Assembly: GCA_015693905.1 (NCBI GenBank)
Contig: CP065161.1
Location: forward strand, 2,587,001-2,651,000
Source: Rhodobacterales bacterium HKCCA1288
GTDB taxonomy: Bacteria; Pseudomonadota; Alphaproteobacteria; Rhodobacterales; Rhodobacteraceae
Length of the DNA: 64,000 bases
Reading direction: 5' to 3'
Shown here: positions 54,185 to 63,517 of the stretch, piece by piece
Layout of the letters: each line of letters starts with the position of its first letter
How positions within the stretch are numbered: position 1 is the stretch's first letter
Notes under the pieces: model-generated
Told to the model about the DNA's origin: nothing
The model's input: the letters and a program-made list of their open reading frames with translations, nothing else
The model's database searches: none
Translations under genes and position numbers: made by a program

Positions 54185-55453
54185 ATGGCAGATTCCGCCA
54201 GTGGCGACTCGAAAAATACGCTTTACTGCTCGTTTTGCGGCAAAAGCCAACACGAGGTTCGCAAGCTTATTGCAGGCCCGACAGTGTTCATTTGCGATGA
54301 ATGCGTTGAGCTTTGTATGGATATCATTCGGGAGGAGACGAAATCCTCAAGCTTGAAATCCACTGACGGCGTGCCAAGCCCGCGCGACATTTGCGCGGTT
54401 CTCGATGACTATGTGATCGGCCAAGAGCATGCAAAGCGCGTGCTGTCTGTTGCGGTTCACAATCACTACAAACGCCTAAACCATTCGGATAAATCCGAGA
54501 TTGAATTGGCGAAGTCCAATATCTTGCTGATCGGCCCGACTGGCTGCGGCAAAACCCTTCTTGCGCAAACCTTGGCGCGGATCTTGGACGTGCCGTTCAC
54601 GATGGCTGATGCAACCACCCTGACCGAAGCGGGTTATGTGGGTGAGGATGTCGAAAACATCATTCTTAAGCTATTGCAGGCCTCTGAATATAACGTGGAT
54701 CGTGCGCAACGCGGCATCGTCTATATTGACGAGGTCGATAAGATCACGCGCAAATCTGACAATCCCTCCATCACCCGTGATGTTTCGGGCGAGGGGGTGC
54801 AGCAGGCCCTTCTGAAAATCATGGAAGGCACGGTTGCAAGCGTTCCGCCACAAGGGGGGCGTAAACACCCGCAGCAGGAATTTTTGCAGGTCGACACGAC
54901 CAATATCTTGTTCATCTGCGGCGGCGCTTTTGCGGGTCTTGAAAAAATCATCGCGCAGCGTGGCAAAGGGTCGGCCATCGGTTTTGGCGCCGATGTCAAA
55001 GACAATGACAGCCGCGGTGTCGGTGAAATGTTCAAGGAACTTGAGCCAGAAGATCTGTTGAAATTCGGCCTGATCCCCGAATTTGTGGGCCGTTTGCCCG
55101 TGATCGCAACGCTGACCGATCTTGATGAGGCGGCTTTGGTCACGATTTTGACCGAACCGAAAAACGCGCTTGTGAAACAGTATCAGCGTCTTTTTGAACT
55201 GGAAGATGTGAAGCTGAAATTCACCGATGACGCCCTGAGTGCGATTGCTAAGCGTGCGATTGAGCGTAAGACGGGCGCACGCGGCCTGCGGTCAATCATG
55301 GAAGATATCCTGCTCGATACCATGTTTGAATTGCCAGGCGCGGAAGGCGTGTTGGAGGTTGTGGTCAATGATGAGGCCGTGACGTCAGACGTTCAGCCCC
55401 TGATGATCTATGCCGATCGCAAAAAAGATGAGGCCGCCTCCTCGGCAGGTTAA
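54185..55453 (+). CDS. clpX: Clp protease ATP-binding subunit ClpX
   Basis: A 422-residue AAA+ unfoldase. The N-terminal zinc domain has two CxxC pairs (LYCSFCGKS and [10 protein letters not shown]), then Walker A GPTGCGKT, Walker [10 protein letters not shown] and the pore loop GYVGEDVE, with sensor 2 in [16 protein letters not shown] 54185 gives the usual MADS-type start; the in-frame ATG at 54140 is too far upstream. Confidence 0.96.
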   Translation: MADSASGDSKNTLYCSFCGKSQHEVRKLIAGPTVFICDECVELCMDIIREETKSSSLKSTDGVPSPRDICAVLDDYVIGQEHAKRVLSVAVHNHYKRLNHSDKSEIELAKSNILLIGPTGCGKTLLAQTLARILDVPFTMADATTLTEAGYVGEDVENIILKLLQASEYNVDRAQRGIVYIDEVDKITRKSDNPSITRDVSGEGVQQALLKIMEGTVASVPPQGGRKHPQQEFLQVDTTNILFICGGAFAGLEKIIAQRGKGSAIGFGADVKDNDSRGVGEMFKELEPEDLLKFGLIPEFVGRLPVIATLTDLDEAALVTILTEPKNALVKQYQRLFELEDVKLKFTDDALSAIAKRAIERKTGARGLRSIMEDILLDTMFELPGAEGVLEVVVNDEAVTSDVQPLMIYADRKKDEAASSAG

Positions 55454-55456
55454 GGT

Positions 55457-56479
55457 CTAGCGCATCCAATAGCCTGCATTGCGCAGTCTGTTTCGAATAA
55501 CCTGCTCCTTTCGGGGCAGGTTTTTTTGATCGAACAAGGCCCGCGCCTCACGCCCTTTTCCCTGATAAATCAGCCGCTTGAAGGGGGCATATGCCTTGAG
55601 AACCTTTTTGTATTTCTGGGGCGCTGTGATCGCCTCTAAGGCCTCTACCACGGCATCGCTTTCCCGCGCATATAGCAATGGGATTAAGCGGTAATGGCAG
55701 GAATGGCTGCCATCAAGATATCCTTGTGGCAGGGCCTCTGCCCCCCCGCCGAAGGAGTGAATAACCAAGGGAAGCGCCACTTGATCCAGCCACGGATCAA
55801 GCGATTGACAGGCAAGTTCAGGCAAATCGCGGTCGCGGATTGTGCAGGCATATTCTGCAAACCGCGCCCCGAATTGTGGGGCTGAGTGATAATAGAAAAA
55901 TCCCGCATTGAAATAGGGGTAATGGCGCCAACAGTCAGGCGGATATGCGGGATTGACGGCTGTCGCCATATCAAGCCCAAACAGCCCATAGAGCGCCCCC
56001 CAAATGCCCGCATAATCGGGCCCGTAAAGGGGCAGTTCAGGCCAAGTGCCGCTGACCCGCAGCGAGGCAGAGGGGCGGCTGAAATCAAGAGGCACATCGC
56101 GCACCTCGTCCGTGATCAAAGTATCACTGTCAAAGAAGAGGAAAGGCCGCCCATCGGGCATTGCGCTTAACGCTTCGATCTTATTGCCGTAGGGGTAGGG
56201 CGCACCAAAATGACGGTTTTCAAACGGTAAGATCTCCGCCCCTAAATCGCGCAACAAACCCTTGACCTGAGGGTCATTGATGCGCGGGTCTTTGGGCCAA
56301 AGCGGCCCGGGCTGCGGTTCGGCCACATAAAGCTTGCCTGAAAAACGGGGGGAATAGGCGCGCAAAGACAGCGCAAACAGTGCCGCCTCATATTGCCACC
56401 GCCCCGCTTGGGCAATGATGACGATGTCAAAATTCTGCTCAGACGCGGGGTGCGCCTGTGATGTTTGTGCTTTGGCCAT
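55457..56479 (-). CDS. Hypothetical GT-A-like glycosyltransferase
   Basis: A 340-residue protein with a nucleotide-sugar type fold by pattern: FDIVIIAQAGRWQYEAALFALSLR at the start, YGNKIEALSAM and a DxD motif in PFLFFDSDTLITDEV, then FNAGFFYYHSAPQFGARFAEY. This resembles uncharacterised transferases common in Rhodobacteraceae. No signal peptide. It is divergent from gph and convergent with clpX; acceptor unknown. Confidence 0.65.
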   Translation of the reverse strand: MAKAQTSQAHPASEQNFDIVIIAQAGRWQYEAALFALSLRAYSPRFSGKLYVAEPQPGPLWPKDPRINDPQVKGLLRDLGAEILPFENRHFGAPYPYGNKIEALSAMPDGRPFLFFDSDTLITDEVRDVPLDFSRPSASLRVSGTWPELPLYGPDYAGIWGALYGLFGLDMATAVNPAYPPDCWRHYPYFNAGFFYYHSAPQFGARFAEYACTIRDRDLPELACQSLDPWLDQVALPLVIHSFGGGAEALPQGYLDGSHSCHYRLIPLLYARESDAVVEALEAITAPQKYKKVLKAYAPFKRLIYQGKGREARALFDQKNLPRKEQVIRNRLRNAGYWMR

Positions 56480-56619
56480 ATGTCCCGTAACCCTTTGGAC
56501 CCCTTATGCTTAGGCCCGTTTCCCTGCTCTGTCACGAGGCAAATCACCGAGCCGCCCTTGGCAAGCCCGTTTCGCACTGCGATAGAGGGGCAAGACGCAC
56601 GACAAAAGGGCATGGGCAA

Positions 56620-57276
56620 ATGGCCGCGATCATTTTCGACCTAGACGGCACGCTGATTGATGCGGCGCCTGATATTTGCGCCACCGCCAATACCGTCTTG
56701 GCCGAGGAGGGGGCCGCCCCCATCAGTCTTGAAGAGACAAAGTCATTTATCGGCAATGGCGCGCGCGTCTTTGTCGAGCGGATGTCAAAGTTGCGCAACC
56801 TGCCTGAGGCGGGGTTCGAGGCGCGCCACCGCCGATTTCAACAGGTCTATGTCGAGGCGCATGATCACACCGTAATTTATGAGGGCGCAGTGGCCGCGCT
56901 TGATGATTTGCGCGCGGCGGGGCATCGTTTGGGCCTGTGCACCAATAAACCGCTGCTGCCCACGCAATCGGTTTTGGCGCATTTCGATCTGGGTGGCTAT
57001 TTCGATCATGTTATCGCGGGCGATAGTCTGTCGCAGCGTAAACCAGACCCCGCCCCTCTGCAGGCCGTGGTCGCGGCGCTTGGGGTTTCGCCTGTGATCT
57101 ATGTGGGCGATAGCATGACCGATGCGCTGACTGCCAAATCGGCAGGCGTGCCGTTTCTGCTTTATACGGAGGGCTATAATCATGGCCGCTTGGCCGAGAT
57201 GGAGCGCGCTGCAACCTTCAGCCATCACCGCGATATGGTCGCGCAAATTCAGTCAATTTTGGCCTGTGAGGCCTAA
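56620..57276 (+). CDS. gph: Phosphoglycolate phosphatase (HAD family)
   Basis: A 218-residue HAD hydrolase with motif I FDLDGTLIDAAPD, motif II CTNK, motif III KPDPAPLQ and motif IV YVGDSMTDALTA, matching Gph, which removes phosphate from 2-phosphoglycolate. The frame is open upstream to 56506, but ATG 56620 places motif I at the N-terminus, as in relatives. Other HAD substrates cannot be excluded. Confidence 0.85.
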   Translation: MAAIIFDLDGTLIDAAPDICATANTVLAEEGAAPISLEETKSFIGNGARVFVERMSKLRNLPEAGFEARHRRFQQVYVEAHDHTVIYEGAVAALDDLRAAGHRLGLCTNKPLLPTQSVLAHFDLGGYFDHVIAGDSLSQRKPDPAPLQAVVAALGVSPVIYVGDSMTDALTAKSAGVPFLLYTEGYNHGRLAEMERAATFSHHRDMVAQIQSILACEA

Positions 57277-57306
57277 ATCAAACCACCAAGTCCATGAGGG
57301 GGAGAA

Positions 57307-57390
57307 TGGTGGGCGACCCTGGAATCGAACCAGGCATGGGTCTCCCCGGCGGAGTTACAGTCCGCTGCCGCACCTTGCAGCACGTCGCCC
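57307..57390 (-). tRNA. tRNA-Tyr (anticodon GUA)
   Basis: Read on the minus strand, GGGCGAC at the 5' end pairs with GTCGCCC at the 3' end, followed by ACCA with CCA encoded. The anticodon stem GCGGA/TCCGC encloses CTGTAAC, giving anticodon GUA. The variable arm is long, as for bacterial tRNA-Tyr, and the T arm carries GGTTCGATTCC. It lies between gph and rlmB. Confidence 0.96.
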
Positions 57391-57487
57391 GACGCGAGAG
57401 GCGGGATAGCCGCCACAGGCCTCAGGGTCAAGGGCAAATGCGCGCTTTTGGCTTGCAGTTTTTCGCGCAGAGTGATCAAGGTCAGCC

Positions 57488-58273
57488 ATGGCAAAAAAAC
57501 CAACATGGGTGGTGGAAAAGGAACGCGGCGCAAAGGCGGCTGCGGCCGCTACGATTTGGCTGTTTGGACTGCACGCAGTGCGAGATGCGCTGATGAATTC
57601 GGCGCGGCAGAAATTGCGCCTGATTGTTACCAAAAACGCATATGACAAACTGGCCGATGCGATTGCAACGGCCGCGATTGAGCCAGAATTGGTGGATCCG
57701 CGCAAATTCAACGCGCCGCTTGATCCGCAATCTGTCCATCAAGGGGCAGCCCTCGAGGTTAAGGCGCTCGATTGGGGCAGTCTGGCTGATCTGGCGTTGT
57801 CGGATGGTCACGGGCCTGCGCGGCTGTTGCTGCTCGATCGGGTCACAGACCCGCATAATGTCGGTGCAATCCTACGCTCAGCCGAAGTTTTCGGCGCGCG
57901 TGCGGTGATCGCCCCCGCCCGCCATGCCGCGCCCGAGACAGGTGCGCTTGCCAAAACGGCCTCGGGCGCGTTGGAGCGGCAACCCTATCTGCGGGTCAAA
58001 AACCTTGGTGATGCGATAGAAGAACTTAAGGCGATGGGATATATCTGCCTCGGCCTTGCGGGCGAGGCTGAAGATGAGATTGACTGCATCGCAGATCAAT
58101 ATCGGGATCGCCCCCTTGCCTTGGTTCTCGGGGCTGAGGGGCCAGGATTACGGGAACGCACCCGCGAACTATGCGACCATTTGGTCAAAATCCCCTTTTT
58201 GGGCGAATTTGGATCGCTCAATGTCTCAAATGCGGCGGCAGTCTCCCTATATGCGGTAAGAGCAAAGCCGTAA
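57488..58273 (+). CDS. rlmB: 23S rRNA (guanosine-2'-O)-methyltransferase RlmB (TrmH family)
   Basis: A 261-residue SPOUT methyltransferase. The N-terminal ribosome-binding domain begins IWLFGLHAVRDALM; the three motifs are LLLDRVTDPHNVGAILRSAE, LALVLGAEGPGLR and GSLNVSNAAAVSLYAV. RlmB methylates G2251 in the peptidyl-transferase region. It is likely cotranscribed with the small zinc-ribbon gene that follows. Confidence 0.92.
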   Translation: MAKKPTWVVEKERGAKAAAAATIWLFGLHAVRDALMNSARQKLRLIVTKNAYDKLADAIATAAIEPELVDPRKFNAPLDPQSVHQGAALEVKALDWGSLADLALSDGHGPARLLLLDRVTDPHNVGAILRSAEVFGARAVIAPARHAAPETGALAKTASGALERQPYLRVKNLGDAIEELKAMGYICLGLAGEAEDEIDCIADQYRDRPLALVLGAEGPGLRERTRELCDHLVKIPFLGEFGSLNVSNAAAVSLYAVRAKP

Positions 58274-58288
58274 TGAGGAGGGGTGCCA

Positions 58289-58579
58289 ATGCCCCATGAT
58301 CGCAAACTTGCCACCTGCTGCTATTGTGGGCGGCGCACGGTTCTGGAACTAACCGCGCGGGGTGGGCATGAACTGGCCTGTGGATCATGTGGCGCGCCTT
58401 TGCATGAGATGAAGGCGCTGAAACCCCCAAGCGGGTCAGCGAAATATGCGCCGCCAAAACCGCGCCCCGTTGCAGAATTTGGCCAAGGACGTAAGAAATC
58501 CGCGAATAAGAAAAAGAAGAAGCTTTGGAAAAAGGCCTTTGGCGAGATTTTTGATCTGGTCGAGGACATCCTCGACTGA
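58289..58579 (+). CDS. Small zinc-ribbon protein with basic C-terminus
   Basis: A 96-residue protein with two Cys pairs (CCYCGRR and CGSCGAP) that should bind one zinc, followed by a Pro-rich linker, a run of lysines (KKKKKLWKK) and an acidic end. Similar short proteins are conserved in Rhodobacteraceae; function unknown. ATG 58289 has AGGAGGGG 5 nt upstream. It follows rlmB by 15 nt. Confidence 0.75.
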   Translation: MPHDRKLATCCYCGRRTVLELTARGGHELACGSCGAPLHEMKALKPPSGSAKYAPPKPRPVAEFGQGRKKSANKKKKKLWKKAFGEIFDLVEDILD

Positions 58580-58699
58580 TCTCACAAATTCGTGGGCACG
58601 TCTTTTACGCGCGCTGTGCATGCATATCTTTGACATATGCCAACGTGGCTTCGGAACGCCATGTTGGGCACTGTTACTGTCCCTCGTTCCGTAACTTAT

Positions 58700-58733
58700 C
58701 GCCTGCGCGCCTTTGGCCCGCAGGCGTCTTTTT
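58700..58733 (+). terminator. Rho-independent terminator in the plus direction
   Basis: CGCCTGCG and CGCAGGCG form an 8-bp stem around an 11-nt loop, followed by TCTTTTT. It is about 120 nt after the zinc-ribbon stop, far enough that the intervening stretch could be a small RNA. It overlaps the hisE stop on the other strand by one base. Confidence 0.7.
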
Positions 58734-59044
58734 CAGCGGTTGGCTTTCTCGGAAATCCCGCTTTGGCTTGTGCGGCGCTCAAGCTCGGCAAGGACGTCTG
58801 AGAGCGCAACATCGCGCGCGGCTAGCATGACCATCAAGTGGTAAATCACATCGGCTGCCTCCCGCGTCAGCGCCGCCTTGTCGTCCTTTACGGCCTCGAT
58901 AATGGCCTCAACCGCCTCTTCGCCGAATTTCTCGGCGGCTTTTTCGGGGCCTTTGGACAGGAGTTTTGCTGTCCAACTGCTTTCGGGATCGGCGCCTTTG
59001 CGGGCTTCGATCGTTTGGGCCAATTGGGTCAGAATATCACTCAT
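58733..59044 (-). CDS. hisE: Phosphoribosyl-ATP pyrophosphatase HisE
   Basis: A 103-residue helical enzyme with the MazG-like metal site ([31 protein letters not shown]). Second step of histidine synthesis. It overlaps hisF by 4 nt at the end of the his unit. Confidence 0.94.
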   Translation of the reverse strand: MSDILTQLAQTIEARKGADPESSWTAKLLSKGPEKAAEKFGEEAVEAIIEAVKDDKAALTREAADVIYHLMVMLAARDVALSDVLAELERRTSQSGISEKANR

Positions 59045-59802
59045 GTCAGCCTCATTGGGATACCTGCCTTGGCCATATGCGCCTTGGCTTCGGAAATCGT
59101 ATAGGTTCCGAAATGAAAAATCGAGGCGGCTAAAACCGCGCTTGCCTTGCCGATGGTCACCCCTTCGACCAAGTGATCCAAATTCCCCACCCCGCCTGAG
59201 GCGATCACGGGCACATTCACCGCGTCAGAAACCGCGCGGGTCAGGGGCAGGTTAAAGCCCGATTTAGTGCCGTCCCGATCCATCGAGGTCAGCAAAATCT
59301 CGCCTGCGCCTTTTTGGGTGACCAGTTTTGCGAATTCCACCGCATCAATCCCTGTGGGTTTGCGCCCGCCATGGGTGAAAATCTCCCATTTACCTGGGCT
59401 GACGGTTTTGGCGTCAATGGCCACGACAATACATTGGCTGCCGAATTTATCGGCGGCGCGGGCCACCACATCGGGGTCAGCCACAGCCGCGGAATTAAAG
59501 CTGACCTTATCGGCGCCTGCCAGAAGCAGATTGCGGACATCTTCCACTGTGCGCACCCCACCACCTATGGTCAGCGGCATAAAACATTGCTCCGCGGTGC
59601 GGGTGGCCAGATCATACATGGTGCCGCGGTTTTCATGCGTGGCATGGATGTCTAGGAAACACAGCTCATCCGCGCCTGCCGCATCATAGGCGCGGGCCTG
59701 TTCGACAGGGTCGCCTGCATCAATCAAATCCACGAAATTCACACCCTTCACCACGCGGCCATCGGCCACGTCCAAGCAGGGGATGATCCGTGTCTTGAGC
59801 AT
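59041..59802 (-). CDS. hisF: Imidazole glycerol phosphate synthase cyclase subunit HisF
   Basis: A 253-residue (beta/alpha)8 barrel with catalytic Asp in [18 protein letters not shown] and [14 protein letters not shown], plus [17 protein letters not shown]. Works with HisH to make the imidazole ring. It shares one base with hisA. Confidence 0.96.
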   Translation of the reverse strand: MLKTRIIPCLDVADGRVVKGVNFVDLIDAGDPVEQARAYDAAGADELCFLDIHATHENRGTMYDLATRTAEQCFMPLTIGGGVRTVEDVRNLLLAGADKVSFNSAAVADPDVVARAADKFGSQCIVVAIDAKTVSPGKWEIFTHGGRKPTGIDAVEFAKLVTQKGAGEILLTSMDRDGTKSGFNLPLTRAVSDAVNVPVIASGGVGNLDHLVEGVTIGKASAVLAASIFHFGTYTISEAKAHMAKAGIPMRLT

Positions 59803-60527
59803 TACGCGCCCTCACGCAACGCGGCCAAGGCCGCCGCTAGATCAATCGCGCCATCATAGAGCGCGCGGCCCGAAATCGCGCCTGCAATCACGCCTGTGTC
59901 GCGCAAGGCGATGAGATCAGCCAATGATGACACACCGCCCGAGGCAATCACAGGCAGTGTGGTTGCGCGCGCCAAGGCCTCGGTCGCCTCGATATTTGGG
60001 CCAGCCATTGCGCCATCGCGATTGATGTCGGTGTAGATAATCGCGGCCACACCTGCATCCTCAAAGGATTTGGCCAAATCGGTCACCATGACATCGGTTT
60101 CTTCGGCCCAACCACGGGTGGCCACACGGCCCTCGCGTGCGTCCAAACCCACAGCGATTTGATTGGGGAAGTGGCGCGCGGCTTCGCGCACCAAATCGGG
60201 GTTTTCCACGGCCACGGTGCCAAGAATGACCCGTGATATGCCGCGCGTAAGCCACATCTCTATCGTGGCCATGTCGCGGATACCCCCGCCAAGCTGCGTT
60301 GGCACATCGACATCGGCCAAAATTGCCTCAACCGCAGCGCCATTAATGGGCGTGCCTGCAAAAGCCCCATTAAGATCAACCAAATGCAGATATTCACAGC
60401 CCGCGTCCACAAAGGCGCGCGCTTGCGCGGTAGGGTTGTCGTTGAACACGGTCGCCTGTTCCATTTCGCCTTTGTAAAGGCGCACGGCCTGTCCATCTTT
60501 AAGGTCAATCGCGGGATAAAGGATCAT
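59802..60527 (-). CDS. hisA: Phosphoribosylformimino-5-aminoimidazole carboxamide ribotide isomerase HisA
   Basis: A 241-residue barrel homologous to His[36 protein letters not shown] and [18 protein letters not shown] 60527 places the first strand at the N-terminus; the upstream extension to 60566 is not conserved. It lies 26 nt after hisH. Confidence 0.95.
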   Translation of the reverse strand: MILYPAIDLKDGQAVRLYKGEMEQATVFNDNPTAQARAFVDAGCEYLHLVDLNGAFAGTPINGAAVEAILADVDVPTQLGGGIRDMATIEMWLTRGISRVILGTVAVENPDLVREAARHFPNQIAVGLDAREGRVATRGWAEETDVMVTDLAKSFEDAGVAAIIYTDINRDGAMAGPNIEATEALARATTLPVIASGGVSSLADLIALRDTGVIAGAISGRALYDGAIDLAAALAALREGA

Positions 60528-60553
60528 CTTATCTATGGTCTTTCTAACCGAGG

Positions 60554-61192
60554 TTACGGCGCCCAATTGAGGAAATTTGCAATCAGGCGCAACCCCGCCT
60601 CTTGGCTTTTTTCTGGGTGGAACTGCGTGCCGATCACATTGGCATGGCCCACAATTGCGGTGACATCGCCGCCATAATCACAATGGGCCAAACGATGAGC
60701 GGGGTTGCGCATCTCCATATGATAGGAATGCACGAAATAGGCATGCGCGCCGGTGGCGATACCCTCTAAAACGGGGTGGGGTTGGTCGATGACCAGATCA
60801 TTCCACCCCATATGTGGCACTTTGAGGGCGGGATCATTGGGTGCGATCTTGCGCACATCGCCTGCGACCCAACCAAAGCCTGTGACGGTTTCATATTCAT
60901 GGCCCTCATTGGCCAACATTTGCATCCCCACGCAAATGCCCAAAAAGGGAATAGCGCGTTTGGTCACCGCTTCGACAATCGCCTCCTCCAGCCCGTCAAT
61001 CGCGGCGAGGCCGCGGCGGCAGGCGGGAAACGCCCCATCGCCTGGCAAGACGACACGGCTTGCTGTTGCCACATCCTCGGGGCGGTTGCTGACCCGCACC
61101 ATGCCTTGGCCCGTTTCGCGCGCCATGCGTTGAAAGGCTTTTTCCGCTGAATGCAGATTGCCGCTGTCGTAATCAATCAGAACGGTGGTCAC
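60554..61192 (-). CDS. hisH: Imidazole glycerol phosphate synthase glutaminase subunit HisH
   Basis: A 212-residue class I glutamine amidotransferase with the nucleophile Cys in [12 protein letters not shown] and the His/Glu pair in [10 protein letters not shown]. It provides ammonia to HisF. It follows hisB by 5 nt. Confidence 0.95.
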   Translation of the reverse strand: MTTVLIDYDSGNLHSAEKAFQRMARETGQGMVRVSNRPEDVATASRVVLPGDGAFPACRRGLAAIDGLEEAIVEAVTKRAIPFLGICVGMQMLANEGHEYETVTGFGWVAGDVRKIAPNDPALKVPHMGWNDLVIDQPHPVLEGIATGAHAYFVHSYHMEMRNPAHRLAHCDYGGDVTAIVGHANVIGTQFHPEKSQEAGLRLIANFLNWAP

Positions 61193-61197
61193 GGCGA

Positions 61198-61785
61198 TTA
61201 CAGCTTGCCCTTGGTGGAGGGGATTGCGCCCGCACGGCGCGGGTCTTCTTCCACCGCTTCGCGCAGCGCACGGGCAACGGCCTTAAAAGCCGCCTCTGCA
61301 ATGTGGTGGCTGTTGACCCCGTCCAGCTGTGCAATATTCAAGGTGATCCCCCCATGGGTGGAGAGCGCCTGAAAGAATTCGCGCAGAAGTTCGGTGTCGA
61401 ATGTGCCGATTTTGGGGGCTGTCATGGCCACATTCCAGACCAGATAGGGTCGCCCCGAAAGATCAAGGGCCGCCCGCACCAAGGCATCATCCATCGGCAA
61501 AAGGCAAGCACCGTAGCGGCGAATCCCAGCCTTGTCGCCAACAGCCTCGGCAATTGCCTGACCAAGCGCGATCCCGCTATCCTCTACCGTGTGGTGGTCA
61601 TCAATGTGCAAATCGCCCTGCGCGCGCAATGTGATATCGATCATCGAATGGCGAGCCAGTTGTTCGACCATGTGATCAAAAAAGCCGACCCCTGTTTTCA
61701 CATCATAGGCACCAGTGCCATCGAGATTGATCTCAACCTCAATGGATGTCTCGGTCGTGCTGCGGCTGATCTTTGCGCGGCGCAT
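61198..61785 (-). CDS. hisB: Imidazoleglycerol-phosphate dehydratase HisB
   Basis: A 195-residue single-function HisB with two manganese motif sets: [30 protein letters not shown] and, in the second half, HGGITLN and [17 protein letters not shown] 61785 gives the normal length; the long upstream frame is rejected. First gene of hisBHAFE. Confidence 0.94.
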   Translation of the reverse strand: MRRAKISRSTTETSIEVEINLDGTGAYDVKTGVGFFDHMVEQLARHSMIDITLRAQGDLHIDDHHTVEDSGIALGQAIAEAVGDKAGIRRYGACLLPMDDALVRAALDLSGRPYLVWNVAMTAPKIGTFDTELLREFFQALSTHGGITLNIAQLDGVNSHHIAEAAFKAVARALREAVEEDPRRAGAIPSTKGKL

Positions 61786-62040
61786 GGGGCATATCCTTAT
61801 CGTGTGCTGTGTCACAGGGGGCTTATAGGCGGATGTGGCTTTCGTGCCAAGCCCGCCAATGCGCGGGACAAATTTACGCGATGTGTCGGTTCTGACACGC
61901 AAATCTGGGGCAGATGTGTCCTTATCCGCCCATTGGTTCGGGGCTCTCGGAAAACCAGAGCGAAATTAATATTTGATCCCTTGCTCCATCACCTTAACTC
62001 AACCTCCATGGCACCATTAATTGTCTAGGGAGGACATCGG

Positions 62041-63000
62041 ATGAAACATACGCATAAACTGGCCTTTGCCTTGGCCCTGCTCGCAAGCCCCGTTGCGGCG
62101 CAAGAGCAGCTTTCCATCGCCACAGGCGGCACAGGCGGCGTTTACTATCCCATGGGGGGTGGTTTGGCTGAGGTGATCAACAATTACGTTGATGGGTATT
62201 CTGCAACAGCCGAAGTGACCGGCGCATCAGTAGAAAATATGGGCCTTGTGGCCACAGGGGACGCGGATCTGGCGATTGGTTTGGCCGATACTGTGTTTCA
62301 GGCGCAATCAGGCACAGGTCGCTTTGAAGGTCAGCAGCTTGAGATGATCCGCGGCGTTGCGGTTCTTTACGCAAACCTTGTGCAGATCGTGACCTTGGCC
62401 GATAGCGGCATCACCACGCTTGATGATCTGGTGGGCAAGCGCGTGTCAGTCGGCGCGCCCGGTTCGGGCACCGAAGTGAACGCAGAGGCTATTTTGACCG
62501 CCAATGGCATTTCCTATGATGACATTGACGAGCAGCGCCTGAACTTTAACGAAACCGCAGATGCATTGGCCAATGGCGACATTGATGCGGGTTTCTTCTC
62601 GGTGGGTGCGCCGACCTCGTCCATTTTGAACCTCGCCACCACCAATTCAATCCGCATGATTGCCCTCAGCGAAGAAGAGATTGCCGCAGCGCAAGCGGCT
62701 GATCCGATTTTCGCCAGCGCCGAGTTGGCAGGCGGTCTTTACGAGGGGGTCGATGCACCCGTGGCAGGTTTGGGCATTCCAAACGTCTTGGTCGCATCCT
62801 CTGAGATGAGCGAAGACACGGTTTACGAGATCACCAAAGCGATGTTTGAAAACATTGCAGATCTGCGCGCCGTGCATCCTGCGGCGAACCAAACCGAGAT
62901 CAGCTTCACTTTGTCGGCTTCTCCGATCCCGCTGCATCCTGGTGCAATTCGGTATTACGAAGAAACAGGCGCAACAATTCCTGACCGTATGCGCCCCTAA
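62041..63000 (+). CDS. TAXI family TRAP transporter solute-binding protein
   Basis: A 319-residue periplasmic protein with a signal peptide (to about PVAAQE, residue 21) and the TAXI pattern SIATGGTGGVYYPMGGGLA, AEVTGASVENM and VSVGAPGSGTEVNAEAIL. TAXI proteins deliver C4- to C5-type organic acids or amino acids such as glutamate to a fused TRAP permease. GGGAGGAC lies before ATG 62041. The stop shares one base with the DUF1850 gene. Confidence 0.92.
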   Translation: MKHTHKLAFALALLASPVAAQEQLSIATGGTGGVYYPMGGGLAEVINNYVDGYSATAEVTGASVENMGLVATGDADLAIGLADTVFQAQSGTGRFEGQQLEMIRGVAVLYANLVQIVTLADSGITTLDDLVGKRVSVGAPGSGTEVNAEAILTANGISYDDIDEQRLNFNETADALANGDIDAGFFSVGAPTSSILNLATTNSIRMIALSEEEIAAAQAADPIFASAELAGGLYEGVDAPVAGLGIPNVLVASSEMSEDTVYEITKAMFENIADLRAVHPAANQTEISFTLSASPIPLHPGAIRYYEETGATIPDRMRP

Positions 63001-63497
63001 TGTTGGGACGTCATGCAAAGGGGTGGCGCATCTGCGCTGCCCCTTTTTTCTCTTTGATGGCAGGGGCGGCGCTGTTCCTGCTGCCGCAGTCCACTCATGC
63101 CGCCTCGCTTGAGGTGAGTTTGGCTGAGACGGGCGCGGTATTGGCCGAAATTGACCTTCCTGATCCCGCTGAATGGTGTGTGCTGTGGCGGCATTCCGTC
63201 AAAGGGTTTGAAGTGCAAGATTGCTACGCGATGCAGAACGGGCAAATGGTGCTTGTTTGGTCGCATCTGCCAGATTTTGCCGCGGGTCTTGACCATATCA
63301 TTGGCCGCGGTCGACAAATCTCTGACGGGCAGGGCGGTTATATCATTGAAGACATTAACGAGCCTGTCGCAGGCAATGCCTATATCTTGCGCCCAGGTTC
63401 GATGGCGGTGGATCACCGTATCCACGCGGGCGCGACTGAAATCTCGCTCTCGCGCATGGCAGAACATCAGCGGGTGCGCATTGCGCTGATCCCGTAA
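63000..63497 (+). CDS. DUF1850 protein of the TAXI-TRAP operon
   Basis: A 165-residue protein with a hydrophobic N-terminal segment (to about THAASLE) and DUF1850 features: WCVLWRHSVKGFEVQDCYA, LPDFAAGLDHIIGRG and the ending SRMAEHQRVRIALIP. DUF1850 genes regularly lie between a TAXI binding protein and the fused permease, as here, and probably serve that transporter. Exact role unknown. Confidence 0.87.
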   Translation: MLGRHAKGWRICAAPFFSLMAGAALFLLPQSTHAASLEVSLAETGAVLAEIDLPDPAEWCVLWRHSVKGFEVQDCYAMQNGQMVLVWSHLPDFAAGLDHIIGRGRQISDGQGGYIIEDINEPVAGNAYILRPGSMAVDHRIHAGATEISLSRMAEHQRVRIALIP

Positions 63498-63517
63498 CGA
63501 ACAAAAGGATTTGGGGT

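Noticed and set aside
57307-57390. tRNA-Ser or tRNA-Leu because of the long variable arm
   Set aside because: The anticodon loop CTGTAAC gives GUA, which is Tyr; bacterial tRNA-Tyr also has a long variable arm.
61303-62028. 241-codon plus-strand open frame
   Set aside because: Mostly antisense to hisB, and the rest covers the leader of the TRAP operon; no family features.
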